64,000 nt of DNA from Hermatobates lingyangjiaoensis (GCA_026182355.1 JAPFBL010000972.1:23624-87623), one strand, 5' to 3'. Counted from the first letter of the stretch, positions 21,301-38,159 are shown. Made by a program: numbers and translations. Notes: generated by a model from the letters alone, not told the origin.

Positions 21301-22833
21301 AGGGCTATATCAAAGTTGGAATAAACAATTACGGTCTCAAACTAATATAATGAATAAAATTACTAAGCCATGTGATCAAGAGAATGGATTATTATGTTTC
21401 ATTTCAGAAAATACTACATAAAAAAATAATATATCATATTAGGAAGTTGATAATACTAACACAGAGTAATTAGGTCAGGGGTATGGTATGTCATATTGCT
21501 GTGATAGGTAATATGACATAGGAGCCATGTGCTCAAGGGAATGAGTTACCATGTTACTATGATTGACCATAATACATGGGGGATCAATGGAAAGGATAAT
21601 ATTACTCTTTCCCTTGAATGATAATATTACGTAGGAGCCATGTGCTCAAGAGAATGAGTTACCATGTTACTATGATTGATCATAATACATGGGGGATTCA
21701 ATGGAAAAAGGATAATATTACTCTTTCCCTTGAATGATAATATTACGTAGGAGCCATGTGCTCAAGAGAATGAGTTACCATGTACTATGATTGATCACAA
21801 TACATGGGGGATCAATGGAAAGGATAATATTACTCTTTCCCTTGAATGATAATATTACGTAGGAGCCATGTGCTCAAGGGAATGAGTTACCATGTTACTA
21901 TGATTGATCATAATACATGGGGGATCAATGGAAAGGATAATATTACTCTTTCCCTTGAATGATAATATTACGTAGGAGCCATGTGCTCAAGAGAATGAGT
22001 TACCATGTTACTATGATTGATCATAATACATGGGGGATCAATGGAAAGGATAATATTACTTTCCCTTGAAGAAATTTACAAGGGCCATGTGTCAAAATGG
22101 ACCATGAAGATTTAATAATACTTCTGGAAAGGTAATATTACTTTTCCCCTTGTGTAAAATAGTAACCATGTCTAAGGGAATGATTACCATGCATGAAAAT
22201 AAATTCTGGAAAGGATAATATTACTTTTCCCCTTGTGTAAAAAGAGGGCCATGTCTAAGGGAATATTACCATGACATGAGATAATAATACTTCTGGAAAG
22301 GATATATTTTTTCCCCTTGAAGAAAATTAATAACCATTTCAAAGGAATGATTACCATGACATGAGATATAATACTTTTCTGGAAGGGATAAATTACTTTT
22401 CCCCTTGAAGAAATATTACAGGGCCATGTGTCAAAAATGGACCATGAAGATTATATTACTTCTGGAAGGATAATATTACTTTTCCCCTTGTGTAAAAATA
22501 GGGCCATGTCTAAAGGGAATATTACCGACATGAGATATAATACTTCTGGAAAATAATATTACTTTTCCCCTTAAAAAATTTTAAGGGCCTTGTAAAAATG
22601 GTTACCATGTTACTAGATTGATATTACATGGGGGACAATGGAAAGGAAAATTTTTTCCCTTGAAGATAATATTACTCCTGAAGAAATATTACCTTTACAT
22701 GTTGTCAAAAATGGGGGACAATGGAAAGGATAATATTACTTTTCCCCGAAGATAATATTACTCCTGTGTAAAAGAGACCATGTTAAGATTGATCATTACA
22801 TGGGGGATCAATAAAATAAATTTTTTCCCAATG

Positions 22834-23745
<912 letters not shown>

Positions 23746-26700
23746 TATATTACTCTTTCCCTTGAATGATAATATTACTAGGAGCCATGTGCTCAAGGAA
23801 TGAGTTACCATGTTACTATGATTGATAATAATACATGGGGGATCAATGGAAAGGATAATATTACACTTTCCCTTGAATGATAATATTACGTAGGAGCCAT
23901 GTGCTCAAGGGAATGAGTTACCATGTTACTATGATTGATAATATGACATGGGAGCCATGTGCTCAAGAGAATGAGTTACCATGTTACTATGATTGATCAT
24001 AATACATGGGGGATCAATGGAAAGGTTAATATTACCTTTCCCTTTTTAATGATTTAAAATATTACGGGTTTTAGGAGCCATGTGCTCAAGAGAATGAGTT
24101 ACCATGTTACTATGATTGATCATAATACATGGGGGATCAATGGAAAGGATAATATTACTCTTTCCCTTGAATGATAATATTACGTAGGAGCCATGTGCTC
24201 AAGGGAATGAGTTACCATGTTACTATGATTGATCATAATACATGGGGGATCAATGGAAAGGATAATATTACTCTTTCCCTTGAATGATAATATTACGTAG
24301 GAGCCATGTGCTCAAGGAATGATTACCATGTTACTATGATTGATCATAATACATGGGGGATCAATGGAAAGGATAATATTACTCTTTCCCTTGAATGATA
24401 ATATTACATAGGAGCCATGTGCTCAAGAGAATGAGTTACCATGTTACTATGATTGATCATAATACATGGGGGATCAATGGAAAGGATAATATTACTCTTT
24501 CCCTTGAATGATAATATTACGTAGGAGCCATGTGCTCAAGGGAATGAGTTACCATGTTACTATGATTGATCATAATACATGGGGGATCAATGGAAAGGAT
24601 AATATTACTCTTTCCTTGAATGATAATATTACGTAGGAGCCATGTGCTCAAGGGAATGAGTTACCATGTTACTATGATTGATAATATGACATGGGAGCCA
24701 TGTGCTCAAGGGAATGAGTTACCATGTTACTATGATTGATCATAATACATGGGGGATCAATGGAAAGGATAATATTACACTTTCCCTTGAATGATAATAT
24801 TACGTAGGAGCCATGTGCTCAAGGGAATGAGTTACCATGTTACTATGATTGATCATAATACATGGGGGATCAATGGAAAGGATAATATTACTCTTTCCCT
24901 TGAATGATAATATTACGTAGGAGCCATGTGCTCAAGAGAATGAGTTACCATGTTACTATGATTGATCATAATACATGGGGGATCAATGGAAAGGTTAATA
25001 TTAGTTTAATCTCTTTCCCTTGAATGATAATATTACTAGGAGCCATGTGCTCAAGGAATGAGTTACCATGTTACTATGATTGATCATAATACATGGGGGA
25101 TCAATGGAAAGGATAATATTACTCTTTCCCTTGAATGATAATATTACGTAGGAGCCATGTGCTCAAGAGAATGAGTTACCATGTTACTATGATTGATCAT
25201 AATACATGGGGGATCAATGGAAAGGTTAATATTACCTTTCCTTGAATGATAATATTACTAGGAGCCATGTGCTCAAGGGAATGAGTTACCATGTTACTAT
25301 GATTGATCATAATACAGGGGATCATGGAAAGGATAATATTACTCTTTCCTTGAATGATATATTACTAGGAGCCATGTGCTCAAGGGAATGAGTTACCATG
25401 TTACTATGATTGATATATATACATGGGGGATCAATGGAAAGGATAATATTACTCTTTCCCTTGAATGATAATATTACGTAGGAGCCATGTGCTCAAGGGA
25501 ATGAGTTACCATGTTACTATGATTGATCATAATACATGGGGGATCAATGGAAAGGATAATATTACTCTTTCCCTTGAATGATAATATTACGTAGGAGCCA
25601 TGTGCTCAAGGGAATGAGTTACCATGTTACTATGATTGATCATAATACATGGGGGATCAATGGAAAGGTTAATATCACACTTTCCCTTGAATGATAATAT
25701 TACGTAGGAGCCATGTGCTCAAGGGAATGAGTTACCATGTTACTATGATTGATCATAATACATGGGGGATCAATGGAAGTAATATTACCTTTCCCTTGAA
25801 TAAATATTGTAGGAGCCATGTGCTCAAGGGAATGAGTTACCATGTTACTATGATTGATCATAATACATGGGGGATCAATGGAAAGGATAATATTACTCTT
25901 TCCCTTGAATGATAATATTACTAGGAGCCATGTGCTCAAGAGAATGAGTTACCATGTTACTATGATTGATCATAATACATGGGGATCAATGGAAAGGATA
26001 ATATTACTCTTTCCCTTGAATGATAATATTACTAGGAGCCATGTGCTCAAGAGAATGAGTTACCATGTTACTATGATTGATCATAATACATGGGGGATCA
26101 ATGGAAAGGATAATATTACTCTTTCCCTTGAATGATAATATTACGTAGGAGCCATGTGCTCAAGGGAATGAGTTACCATGTTACTATGATTGATAATATA
26201 ATGGGAGCATGTGCCAAGGAATGAGTTACTTCAATTACATGATTGATAATATGACATGGGAGCCATGTGCTCAAGAGAATGAGTTACCATGTTACTATGA
26301 TTGATCATAATACATGGGGGATCAATGGAAAGGATAATATTACTCTTTCCCTTGAATGATAATATTACGTAGGAGCCATGTGCTCAAGGATGAGTTACCA
26401 TGTTACTATGATTGATCATAATACATGGGGGATCAATGGAAAGGTAATATTACTTTCCTTGAATGATAATATTACGTAGGAGCCATGTGCTCAAGGGAAT
26501 GAGTTACCATGTTACTATGATTGATCATAATACATGGGGGATCAATGGAAAGGTTAATATCACACTTTCCCTTGAATGATAATATTACGTAGGAGCCATG
26601 TGCTCAAGGGAATGAGTTACCATGTTACTATGATTGATCATAATACATGGGGGATCAATGGAAAGGATAATATTACTCTTTCCCTTGAATGATAATATTA

Positions 26701-29700
26701 CGTAGGAGCCATGTGCTCAAGGGAATGAGTTACCATGTTACTATGATTGATCATAATACATGGGGGATCAATGGAAAGGATAATATTACTCTTTCCCTTG
26801 AATGATAATATTACGTAGGAGCCATGTGCTCAAGAGAATGAGTTACCATGTTACTATGATTGATCATAATACATGGGGGATCAATGGAAAGGATAATATT
26901 ACTCTTTCCCTTGAATGATAATATTACGTAGGAGCCATGTGCTCAAGGGAATGAGTTACCATGTTACTATGATTGATCATAATACATGGGGATCAATGGA
27001 AAGGATAATATTACTCTTTCCCTTGAATGATAATATTACGTAGGAGCCATGTGCTCAAGGGAATGAGTTACCATGTTACTATGATTGATAATATGACATA
27101 GGAGCCATGTGCTCAAGGGAATGAGTTACCATGTTACTATGATTGATCATAATACATGGGGGATCAATGGAAAGGATAATATTACTCTTTCCCTTGAATG
27201 ATAATATTACATAGGAGCCATGTGCTCAAGAGAATGAGTTACCATGTTACTATGATTGATCATAATACATGGGGGATCAATGGAAAGGATAATATTACTC
27301 TTTCCCTTGAATGATAATATTACGTAGGAGCCATGTGCTCAAGGGAATGAGTTACCATGTTACTATGATTGATCATAATACATGGGGGATCAATGGAAAG
27401 GATAATATTACTCTTTCCCTTGAATGATAATATTACGTAGGAGCCATGTGCTCAAGAGAATGAGTTACCATGTTACTATGATTGATCATAATACATGGGG
27501 GATCAATGGAAAGGTTAATATCACACTTTCCCTTGATTGATAATATTACGTAAGAGTCATGTGCTCAAGGAATGAGTTACCATGTTACTATGATTGATCA
27601 TAATACATGGGGGATCAATGGAAAGGATAATATTACTCTTTCCCTTGAATGATAATATTACGTAGGAGCCATGTGCTCAAGAGAATGAGTTACCATGTTA
27701 CTATGATTGATCATAATACATGGGGGATCAATGGAAAGGATAATATTACTCTTTCCCTTGAATGATAATATTACGTAGGAGCCATGTGCTCAAGGGAATG
27801 AGTTACCATGTTACTATGATTGATCATAATACATGGGGGATCAATGGAAAGGATAATATTACTCTTTCCCTTGAATGATAATATTACGTAGGAGCCATGT
27901 GCTCAAGAGAATGAGTTACCATGTTACTATGATTGATCATAATACATGGGGGATCAATGGAAAGGATAATATTACTCTTTCCCTTGAATGATAATATTAC
28001 GTAGGAGCCATGTGCTCAAGGAATGAGTTACCATGTTACTATGATTGATCATAATACATGGGGGATCAATGGAAAGGATAATATTACTCTTTCCCTTGAA
28101 TGATAATATTACGTAGGAGCCATGTGCTCAAGGGAATGAGTTACCATGTTACTATGATTGATTCATAATACATGGGGGATCAATGGAAAGGATAATATTA
28201 CTCTTTCCCTTGAATGATAATATTACATAGGAGCCATGTGCTCAAGGAATGAGTTACCATGTTACTATGATTGATCATAATACATGGGGGATCAATGGAA
28301 AGGATAATATTACTCTTTCCCTTGAATGATAATATTACATAGGAGCCATGTGCTCAAGGAATGAGTTACCATGTTACTATGATTGATCATAATACATGGG
28401 GGATCAATGGAAAGGATAATATTACTCTTTCCCTTGAATGATAATATTACGTAGGAGCCATGTGCTCAAGGGAATGAGTTACCATGTTACTATGATTGAT
28501 CATAATACATGGGGGATCAATGGAAAGGATAATATTACCTTTCCCTTGAATGATAATATTACGTAGGAGCCATGTGCTCAAGGAATGAGTTACCATGTTA
28601 CTATGATTGATCATAATACATGGGGGATCAATGGAAAGGATAATATTACTCTTTCCCTTGAATGATAATATTACGTAGGAGCCATGTGCTCAAGGGAATG
28701 AGTTACCATGTTACTATGATTGATCATAATACATGGGGATCAATGGAAAGGATAATATTACTCTTTCCCTTGAATGATAATATTACGTAGGAGCCATGTG
28801 CTCAAGAGAATGAGTTACCATGTTACTATGATTGATCATAATACATGGGGGATCAATGGAAAGGATAATATTACTCTTTCCCTTGAATGATAATATTACT
28901 AGGAGCCATGTGCTCAAGAGAATGAGTTACCATGTTACTATGATTGATCATAATACATGGGGGATCAATGGAAAGGATAATATTACTCTTTCCCTTGAAT
29001 GATAATATTACGTAGGAGCCATGTGCTCAAGGGAATGAGTTACCATGTTACTATGATTGATCATAATACATGGGGGATCAATGGAAAGGATAATATTACT
29101 CTTTCCCTTGAATGATAATATTACATAGGAGCCATGTGCTCAAGGGAATGAGTTACCATGTTACTATGATTGATCATAATACATGGGGGATCAATGGAAA
29201 GGATAATATTACTCTTTCCCTTGAATGATAATATTACGTAGGAGCCATGTGCTCAAGAGAATGAGTTACCATGTTACTATGATTGATCATAATACATGGG
29301 GGATCAATGGAAAGGATAATATTACTCTTTCCCTTGAATGATAATATTACGTAGGAGCCATGTGCTCAAGAGAATGAGTTACCATGTTACTATGATTGAT
29401 CATAATACATGGGGGATCAATGGAAAGGATAATATTACTCTTTCCCTTGAATGATAATATTACGTAGGAGCCATGTGCTCAAGAGAATGAGTTACCATGT
29501 TACTATGATTGATCATAATACATGGGGGATCAATGGAAAGGATAATATTACTCTTTCCCTTGAATGATAATATTACATAGGAGCCATGTGCTCAAGAGAA
29601 TGAGTTACCATGTTACTATGATTGATCATAATACATGGGGGATCAATGGAAAGGATAATATTACTCTTTCCCTTGAATGATAATATTACGTAGGAGCCAT

Positions 29701-32700
29701 GTGCTCAAGAGAATGAGTTACCATGTTACTATGATTGATCATAATACATGGGGGATCAATGGAAAGGATAATATTACTCTTTCCCTTGAATGATAATATT
29801 ACGTAGGAGCCATGTGCTCAAGGGAATGAGTTACCATGTTACTATGATTGATCATAATACATGGGTGATCAATGGAAAGGATAATATTACTCTTTCCCTT
29901 GAATGATAATATTACGTAGGAGCCATGTGCTCAAGGGAATGAGTTACCATGTTACTATGATTGATCATAATACATGGGGGATCAATGGAAAGGATAATAT
30001 TACTCTTTCCCTTGAATGATAATATTACGTAGGAGCCATGTCGATGACATACTAGATTGAAATATACATGGAATGTGCTCAAGAATATCACCATGTTACT
30101 ATGATTGATCATAATACATGGGGATCAATGGAAAGGATAATATTACTCTTTCCCTTGAATGATAATATTACTAGGAGCCATGTGCTCAAGAGAATGAGTT
30201 ACCATGTTACTATGATTGATCATAATACATGGGGATCAATGGAAAGGATAATATACTCTTTCCCTTGAATGATAATATTACTAGGAGCCATGTGCTCAAG
30301 GGAATGAGTTACCATGTTACTATGATTGATCATAATACATGGGGGATCAATGGAAAGGATAATATACTCTTTCCCTTGAATGATAATATTACGTAGGAGC
30401 CATGTGCTCAAGGGAATGAGTTACCATGTTACTATGATTGATCATAATACATGGGGATCAATGGAAAGGTATATACCTTTCCCTTGAATGATAATATTAC
30501 GTAGGAGCCATGTGCTCAAGGGAATGAGTTACCATGTTACTATGATTGATCATAATACATGGGGATCAATGGAAAGGATAATATTACTCTTTCCCTTGAA
30601 TGATAATATTACATAGGAGCCATGTGCTCAAGGAATGAGTTACCATGTTACTATGATTGATCATAATACATGGGGGATCAATGGAAAGGATAATTTACTC
30701 TTTCCCTTGAATGATAATATTACATAGGAGCCATGTGCTCAAGAGAATGAGTTACCATGTTACTATGATTGATCATAATACATGGGGGATCAATGGAAAG
30801 GTTAATATTCACATTTCCCTTGAATGATAATATTACGTAGGAGCATGTGCTCAAGGGAATGAGTTACCATGTTACTATGATTGAATAATACATGGGATCA
30901 ATGGAAAGGATAATATTCTCTTCCTTGATGATAATATTACTAGGAGCCATGTGCTCAAGAAAGAGATGAGGTTACCATGTTACTATGATTGATAATAATA
31001 CATGGGGATCAATGGAAAGGATAATATACTCTTTCCTTGAATGATAATATTACATAGGAGCCATGCCAAGGAATGAGTTACCATTTACTATGATTGATAT
31101 ATACATAGGAGCCATGTGCTCAAGGGAATGAGTTACCATGTTATTATGATTGATAATATTACATAGGAGATCAATGGAAAGGTATATCGTCTTCTTTATG
31201 ATTGATAATATTACATAGGAGCCATGTGCTCAAGGGAATGAGTTACCATGTTATTATGATTGATAATATTACATAGGAGATCAATGGAAAGGATAATATT
31301 ACTCTTTCCCTTGAATGTAATATTACTAGGAGCCATGTCTCAAGAGAATGAGTTACATTTACTATGATTGATCATATATGGGATCAATGAAGATAATATA
31401 TCTCTAATTTTTATGAGCCATGTGCTCAAGAGAATGATTACCATGTTCTATGATTGATCATAATACATGGGGATCAATGGAAAGGTAATATTACTCTTTC
31501 CCTTGAATGATAATATTACGTAGGAGCCATGTGCTCAAGAGAATGAGTTACCATGTTTACTATGATTGATCATAATACATGGGGATCAATGGAAAGGTAA
31601 TATACTTTTCCCTTGAATATAATATTACTAGGAGCATGTGCTCAAGGAATGAGTTACCAATGTTTTACTATGATTGTACATAATACATGGGGATCAATGG
31701 AAAGGATAATATTACCTTTCCCTTGAATGATAATATTACTAGGAGCCATGTGCTCAAGAGAATGAGTTACCATGTTACTATGATTGATCATAATACATGG
31801 GGGATCAATGGAAAGGTAATATTACCTTTCCCTTGAATGATAATATTACTAGGACCATGTGCTCAAGGAATGAGTTACCATGTTACTAATTGATCATAAT
31901 ACATGGGGGATCAATGGAAAGGTTAATATACCTTTCCCTTGAATGATAATATTACGTAGGAGCCATGTGCTCAAGGGAAGAGTTACCATGTTACTATGAT
32001 TGATCATAATACATGGGGGATCAATGGAAAGGTAATATTACCTTTCCCTTGAATGATAATATTACGTAGGAGCCATGTGCTCAAGGGAATGAGTTACCAT
32101 GTTACTATGATTGACATAATACATGGGGATCAATGGAAAGGTAATATTACTCTTTCCCTTGAATGATAATATTACTAGGAGCCATGTGCTCAAGGGGAAT
32201 GAGTTACCATGTTACTATGATTGATCATAATACATGGGGATCAATGGAAAGGTAATATTACCTTTCCCTTGAATGATAATATTACGTAGGGCCATGTGCT
32301 CAAGGAATGAGTTACCATGTTACTATGATTGACAAATACATGGGGGATCAATGGAAAGGATAATATTACTCTTTCCCTTGAATGATAATATTACGTAGGA
32401 GCCATGTGCTCAAGGGAATGAGTTACCATGTTACTATGATTGATCTAATACATGGGGGATCAATGGAAAGGTAATATTACCTTTCCCTTGAATGATAATA
32501 TTACTAGGAGCCATGTGCTCAAGGGAATGAGTTACCATGTTACTAATTGATCATAATACATGGGGGATCAATGGAAAGGTTAATATTACTTTCCCTTGAA
32601 TGAAATATTACGTAGGAGCCATGGCTCAAGGGAATGAGTTACCATTTACTATGATTGATCATAATACATGGGGATCAATGGAAAGGTAAATTACCTTTCC

Positions 32701-34639
32701 CTTGAATGATAATATTACGTAGGAGCCATGTGCTCAAGGGAATGAGTTACCATGTTACTATGATTGATCATAATACATGGGGGATCAATGGAAAGGTAAT
32801 ATTACCTTTCCCTTGAATGAAAATTACGTAGGAGCCATGTGCTCAAGGGAATGAGTTACCATGTTACTATGATTGATCATAATACATGGGGGATCAATGG
32901 AAAGGTAAATTACTCTTTCCCTTGAATGATAATTTACTAGGAGCCATGGCTCAAAGGGAATGAGTTACCATTTACTATGATTGATCATAATACATGGGGG
33001 ATCAATGGAAAGGATAATATTACTCTTTCCCTTGAATGTAATATTCGTAGGAGCCATGTGCTCAAGGGAATGAGTTACCATGTTACTATGATTGATCATA
33101 ATACATGGGGGATCAATGGAAAGGTTAATATACCTTTCCCTTGAATGATAATATTACGTAGGAGCCATGTGCTCAAGGGAATGAGTTACCCAATTGTTTT
33201 ACTATAAATTTTTGAATATAATACATGGGGACAATGGAAAGGAATATTACCTTTCCCTTGAATGATAATATTACTGGAGCCATGTGCTCAAGGAATGAGT
33301 TACCATGTTACTATGATTGATCATAATACATGGGGGATCAATGGAAAGGATAATATTACTCTTTCCCTTGAATATAATATTACGTAGGAGCCATGTGCTC
33401 AAGGGAATGAGTTACCATGTTACTATGATTGATCATAATACATGGGGGATCAATGGAAAGGTTAATATACCTTTCCCTTGAATGATAATATTACTAGGAG
33501 CCATGTGCTCAAGGAATGAGTTACCATTTACTATGATTGAATAATAATGGGGACAATGGGGAAAACCCCTTTGTTTCTCCAAAGGGAATGAGTTACCATG
33601 TTACTATGATTGATCATAATACATGGGGATCAATGGAAAGGTTAATATTACTCTTTCCCTTGAATGATAATATTACATAGGAGCCATGTGCTCAAGAGAA
33701 TGAGTTACCATGTTACTATGATTGATATAATACATGGGGGATCAAGGAAAGGTAATATTACTCTTTCCCTTGAATGATAATATTACTAGGAGCCATGTGC
33801 TCAAGGAATGAGTTACCATGTTACTATGATTGACATAATACATGGGGGATCAATGGAAAGGTAATATTACCTTTCCCTTGAATGATAATATTACGTAGGA
33901 GCCATGTGCTCAAGGGAATGGGTTACCATGTTCTATGATTGAATAATACATGGGGGATCAATGGAAAGGATAATATTACTCTTTCCCTTGAATGATAATA
34001 TTACGTAGGAGCCATGTGCTCAAGGGAATGAGTTACCAGTTATATGATTGATATAATACATGGGGACAATGGAAAGGATAATATTATTTTTCCCTTAATG
34101 TTTTACATGGAGCCTTCTCAAAAGAATGAGTTACCATTTACTAGATTGAAATAATACATGGGGGATAATGGGGTAATTTTATCTTTTCCCTTAATGTAAT
34201 ATTACATAGGAGCCATGGTAAGGAATGATTACCATGACATGTTGCTAAAATGGGGGACAATGGAAAGTTAATATACCTTTCCCTTGAATGTAATATTATA
34301 GGAGCCATGTGCTCAAGGGAATGGGGTACCATGTTATTATGATTAATAATACATAGGAGATCAATGGAAAGGTAATATCGTCTTCTTTATGAATGATAAT
34401 ATTACATAGGAGCCATGTGCTTAGGGGAATGGGGTACCATGTTACTATGATTGATAATAACACATTGGGGATTAATGGAAAGGTATACCCTCCTCCCATG
34501 AATGATAATATTACATAGGAGCCATGTGCTTAAGGGAATGAGATATAATATTACTACAATAAGTAGTTTTACATTAGAGATCAATATATCCTCTTTCTAT
34601 GATTCTTAATAAACATAGTAGCCATGCAATATCATATTA

Positions 34640-35280
34640 CTATGATTGATATTATTACATAGGAGTCATGTACTCAAGGGAATGGGGTACCATGTTACTA
34701 TGATTGATAATATTACATAGGAGATCAATGGAAAGGTATATATATATCCTCTTCACATTATTGATAATATTACATAGGAGCCATGTAATATCATATTACT
34801 ATGATTGATATTATTACATAGGAGTCATGTACTCAAGGGAATGGGGTACCATGTTACTATGATTGATAATATTACATAGGAGATCAATGGAAAGGTATAT
34901 ATATATCCTCTTCACAGTATTGATAATATTATATAGGAGCCATGAAATATCATATTACTAGTATTGATATTATTACATAGGAGTCATGTACTCAAGGGAA
35001 TGGGGTACCATGTTACTACGATTGATAATATTACATAGGAGATCAATGGAAAGATATATATATCCTCTTCTGATTATTGATAATATTACATAGGAGCCAT
35101 GCAATATCATATTACTATGATTGATATTATTACATAGGAGTCATGTACTCAAGGGAATGGGGTACCATGTTACTACAATTGATAATATTACATAGGAGAT
35201 CAATGGAAAGATATATATATCCTCTTCTGATTATTGATAATATTACATAGGAGCCATGCAATAATATTACTATGATTTAT
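34640..35280. repeat. Satellite edge with ~158-bp higher-order units
   Basis: About four copies of a longer unit made from diverged 113-bp satellite parts, with gatattattacataggagtc and a tatatatcctcttc insert, recur at about 158-160 bp. Such divergence at an array edge is usual. Confidence 0.8.
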
Positions 35281-35340
35281 ATTATTACATAGGAGCCATG
35301 GATATCATTTTATTATGATTGATAATAATAAATTGCTGAT

Positions 35341-35789
35341 GTATATAATTCTATATCATTTTTCTATGATAGGTAGTATTACATATGTTTAAGGATACTA
35401 TAGAAATAATATATCATATAATTTTTTTTACCATTTTATAGAGCACATGTAATGGATAGTTGTGTATTCATACAAGTCAATAATGATATGTTTTTATTGT
35501 TTTAGGATGTTGTTAATAGTTGGTGTTTCGTACTTACATATTATTCGTATGAAGACACTTGTAATCGTATTTCTCTGTAATGTGTTATTGTCATACGCTT
35601 TGTCATTACACTAGATAAAGCTATGTAGAGGTGTTAGAGTTACTTTTATTGGGAATTAGCAACAATATTGAAAGAAGGTCAATGAACTTTTCCTCGTGTT
35701 TTTTTTTTGTTTTGAGTGGTGTATGTATATATGATGGGTTTTAGAATGATTTAATTTTTTTTTTTTTTTAAGTAGTTGTGATGGGTTAC
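35341..35789. other. Spacer beyond the satellite, nothing recognised
   Basis: A+T-rich single-copy-looking DNA, with a T run at about 35757-35769 just beyond the possible exon's donor. Confidence 0.4.
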
Positions 35790-35939
35790 CTTAAAGCCTG
35801 TGTCCTGAAGGATTGTAGTTGAATTGTGGACTGAACGATAGAACGAGGACTGGAGAGTATTGGGAGACTGAATGCGGTCTGGTCGATTCAAAGGGTAGGA
35901 GGAGAGTGAGGCAGGAGGAAAATCCATAGTGGGCGGTTC
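35790..35939 (-). CDS. Possible exon of unknown gene
   Basis: On the minus strand a 150-bp stretch is open and lies between a plausible acceptor (pyrimidine-rich, ending TTGCAG|G) and a donor (AAG|GTAACC). It is exactly 50 codons, phase 0. It would encode EPPTMDFPPASLSSYPLNRP, then DRIQSPNTLQSSFYRSVHNS, then TTILQDTGFK, a Ser/Pro-rich low-complexity-like sequence. No family was recognised. G+C content is above its surroundings. It lies upstream of the synapsin exon in synapsin orientation, so it is not a later synapsin exon. It could be chance. Confidence 0.33.
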
Positions 35940-36214
35940 CTGCAATGGGTCGGTGCGAAGGGGGGTAGTGGAAGGATCAATGAGTCAGCTTTGCAATAGA
36001 GGAGGGGAGGGGTAGTTTGGCTAGAGGGTGCGCGCAAGGGGATGATAGGAGAGGGGGTGAGAAGGAAAGTTGGCGCCTCCTGAGAATGATTAAGGGGGTG
36101 GGGGGGGTGACACTTGTTATGTGTTTGGTCATGTGGTGTGGAAACATATGTGGTGGAAAAATGAAAGCATGGCCAAACATGTCAAAGCACATTATTGCTA
36201 AAGTTTACCAATCG
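35940..36214. other. Spacer, G-rich on plus
   Basis: Purine-rich sequence (ggggaggggtag, gggtggggggggtgac) between the possible exon and the ~225-bp array. The T/C-rich minus strand could serve as the pyrimidine tract of that exon. Confidence 0.4.
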
Positions 36215-38120
36215 AACTTCTGCAATTCAGGTCACCCATACGCATGAACCTGGAGAAAAAACACGATTACGATCTATTGACGATAACTATCGAACAAATT
36301 AAACAAAATCTGTATTTATTCATTACTACTGTGTTGATCATGGTTGAAACATATGACGAAGAATAAAGAAAACATGGTCTAAGATGATTAAAACCATGTC
36401 TTAGCATACCATTGCTAAAGCTCAACAATCGAACTCCTGCTATTCAGGTCACCATACGCATGAACCAATTACGGAAATTATGGACAAAAATCGCAATTTA
36501 TGATCTATTGACGATCTCTATTTCTATCGAACAAGATAACTAATTGTATTTATTAATTACTATTGTGTTGATCATGGGTGAAAACACATGTGATGGAGCC
36601 TAACTGTGTAAAAAGCATGCCTTAGTACAGTATCGCTAAAGATTACCAATCGAACTCCTTTTATTAAGGTCACCATACGGATGAGAACCAATTATGTAAA
36701 TCATGGACAAAACTCACGATTTATGATCTATTGACGACCTCTATTTCTATCGAACAAGTTAACTAATTGTATTTATTAATTACTATTGTGTTGATCATGG
36801 GTGAAAACACATGTGATGGAATAGAGAAAGCATGGCCTAACTGTGTAAAAACCATGCCTTAGTACAGTATCGCTAAAGATTACCAATCGAACTCCTGCTA
36901 TTCAGGTCACCATACGCATGAGATCCAATTAAGGAAATCATGGACAAAAATCGCGATTATTTTCTATTGTCGAACTCTATTCCTATCGAACAAGTTAAAC
37001 AAAATCTCTCTTTATTAATTACTACTGTGCTGATCAAGGGTGAAAACATATGCGGCGGAATAAGGAAAGCATGGCCTAACATGTCTAAAAACCATGTCTT
37101 AGCACACCATTGCTAAAGTTCACCAATCGAACTCCTTTTATTGAGGTCACCATACGGATGAGAACCAATTATGTAAATCATGGACAAAAATCACGATTTA
37201 TGATCTATTGACGATCTCTATTCCTATCGAACAAGTTATTTAATTGTATTTATTAATTACTATTGTGTTGATCATGGGTGAAAACATATGCAAAAGCATG
37301 GCCTAACATGTATAAAAACCATGTCTTAGCACAGTATTGCTAAAGTTCACCAATCAAAACTCCTTATTGAGGTCATCATACGCAAGAGCCAATTACGGAA
37401 ATCATGGACAAGAAACGCGATTTATGATCTATTAACGATACCTAAATAACAAGTTAAACAAAATCTGTGTTTCTTTATTACTATTGTGTTGATCATGGGT
37501 GAAAACACAGAGAAAGCATGGCCTAACATGTCTGAAAACCATGTCTTAGTATACCATTGCTACAGTTCACCAATCGAACTGCTGCTATTCATGTCACCAT
37601 ACGCACGAACCAATTACGGAAATCATGAACAAAAATCACAATTTATGATCTATTGAGGAACTCTATTCCTATCGAACAAGTTAAACAAAATCTCTCTTTA
37701 TTAATTACTACTGTGCTGATCAAGGGTGAAAACATATGCGGCGGAATAAGGAAAGCATGGCCTAACATGTCTAAAAACCATGTCTTAGCACACCATTGCT
37801 TAAGTTCACCAATCGAACTTATGTTATTGAGGTCATCATACGCATGAGCCAATTACGGAAATCATGGACAATAAACGCGAGTTATGATCTATTGACGAAC
37901 TATATTCCTAGAACAAGTTAACTAATTGTATTTCTTAATTACTATTGTGCTGATAATGGATGAAAAGACAATTGTGGTGGAATAGAGAAAGCATGGCCTA
38001 ACATGTCTAAGCACAGTCTTAACACATGAGTCAATTACGGAATCATGGACAAAAATCACGATTCATGATCTATTGACGCACTCTACTCCAATCGAACAAG
38101 TTAAACAAAATATGAATTTT
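36215..38120. repeat. ~225-bp tandem array with ~683-bp higher-order unit
   Basis: About eight monomers of 221-240 bp share caccatacgcatga, aattacggaaatcatggac, tctattgacgat, ctatcgaacaagtta and catggcctaacatgtc. Copies three apart are most alike (about 37000-37110 against 37680-37790), so a trimer of about 683 bp is the recent unit. Short frames here are not genes. Confidence 0.9.
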
Positions 38121-38159
38121 TTAAATACTACTACCTATATTGATCATGTCAGTATTACT

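Noticed and set aside
25691..30411. Several 60-90 codon frames in the 113-bp satellite
   Set aside because: They repeat with the satellite and break at every unit-length change.
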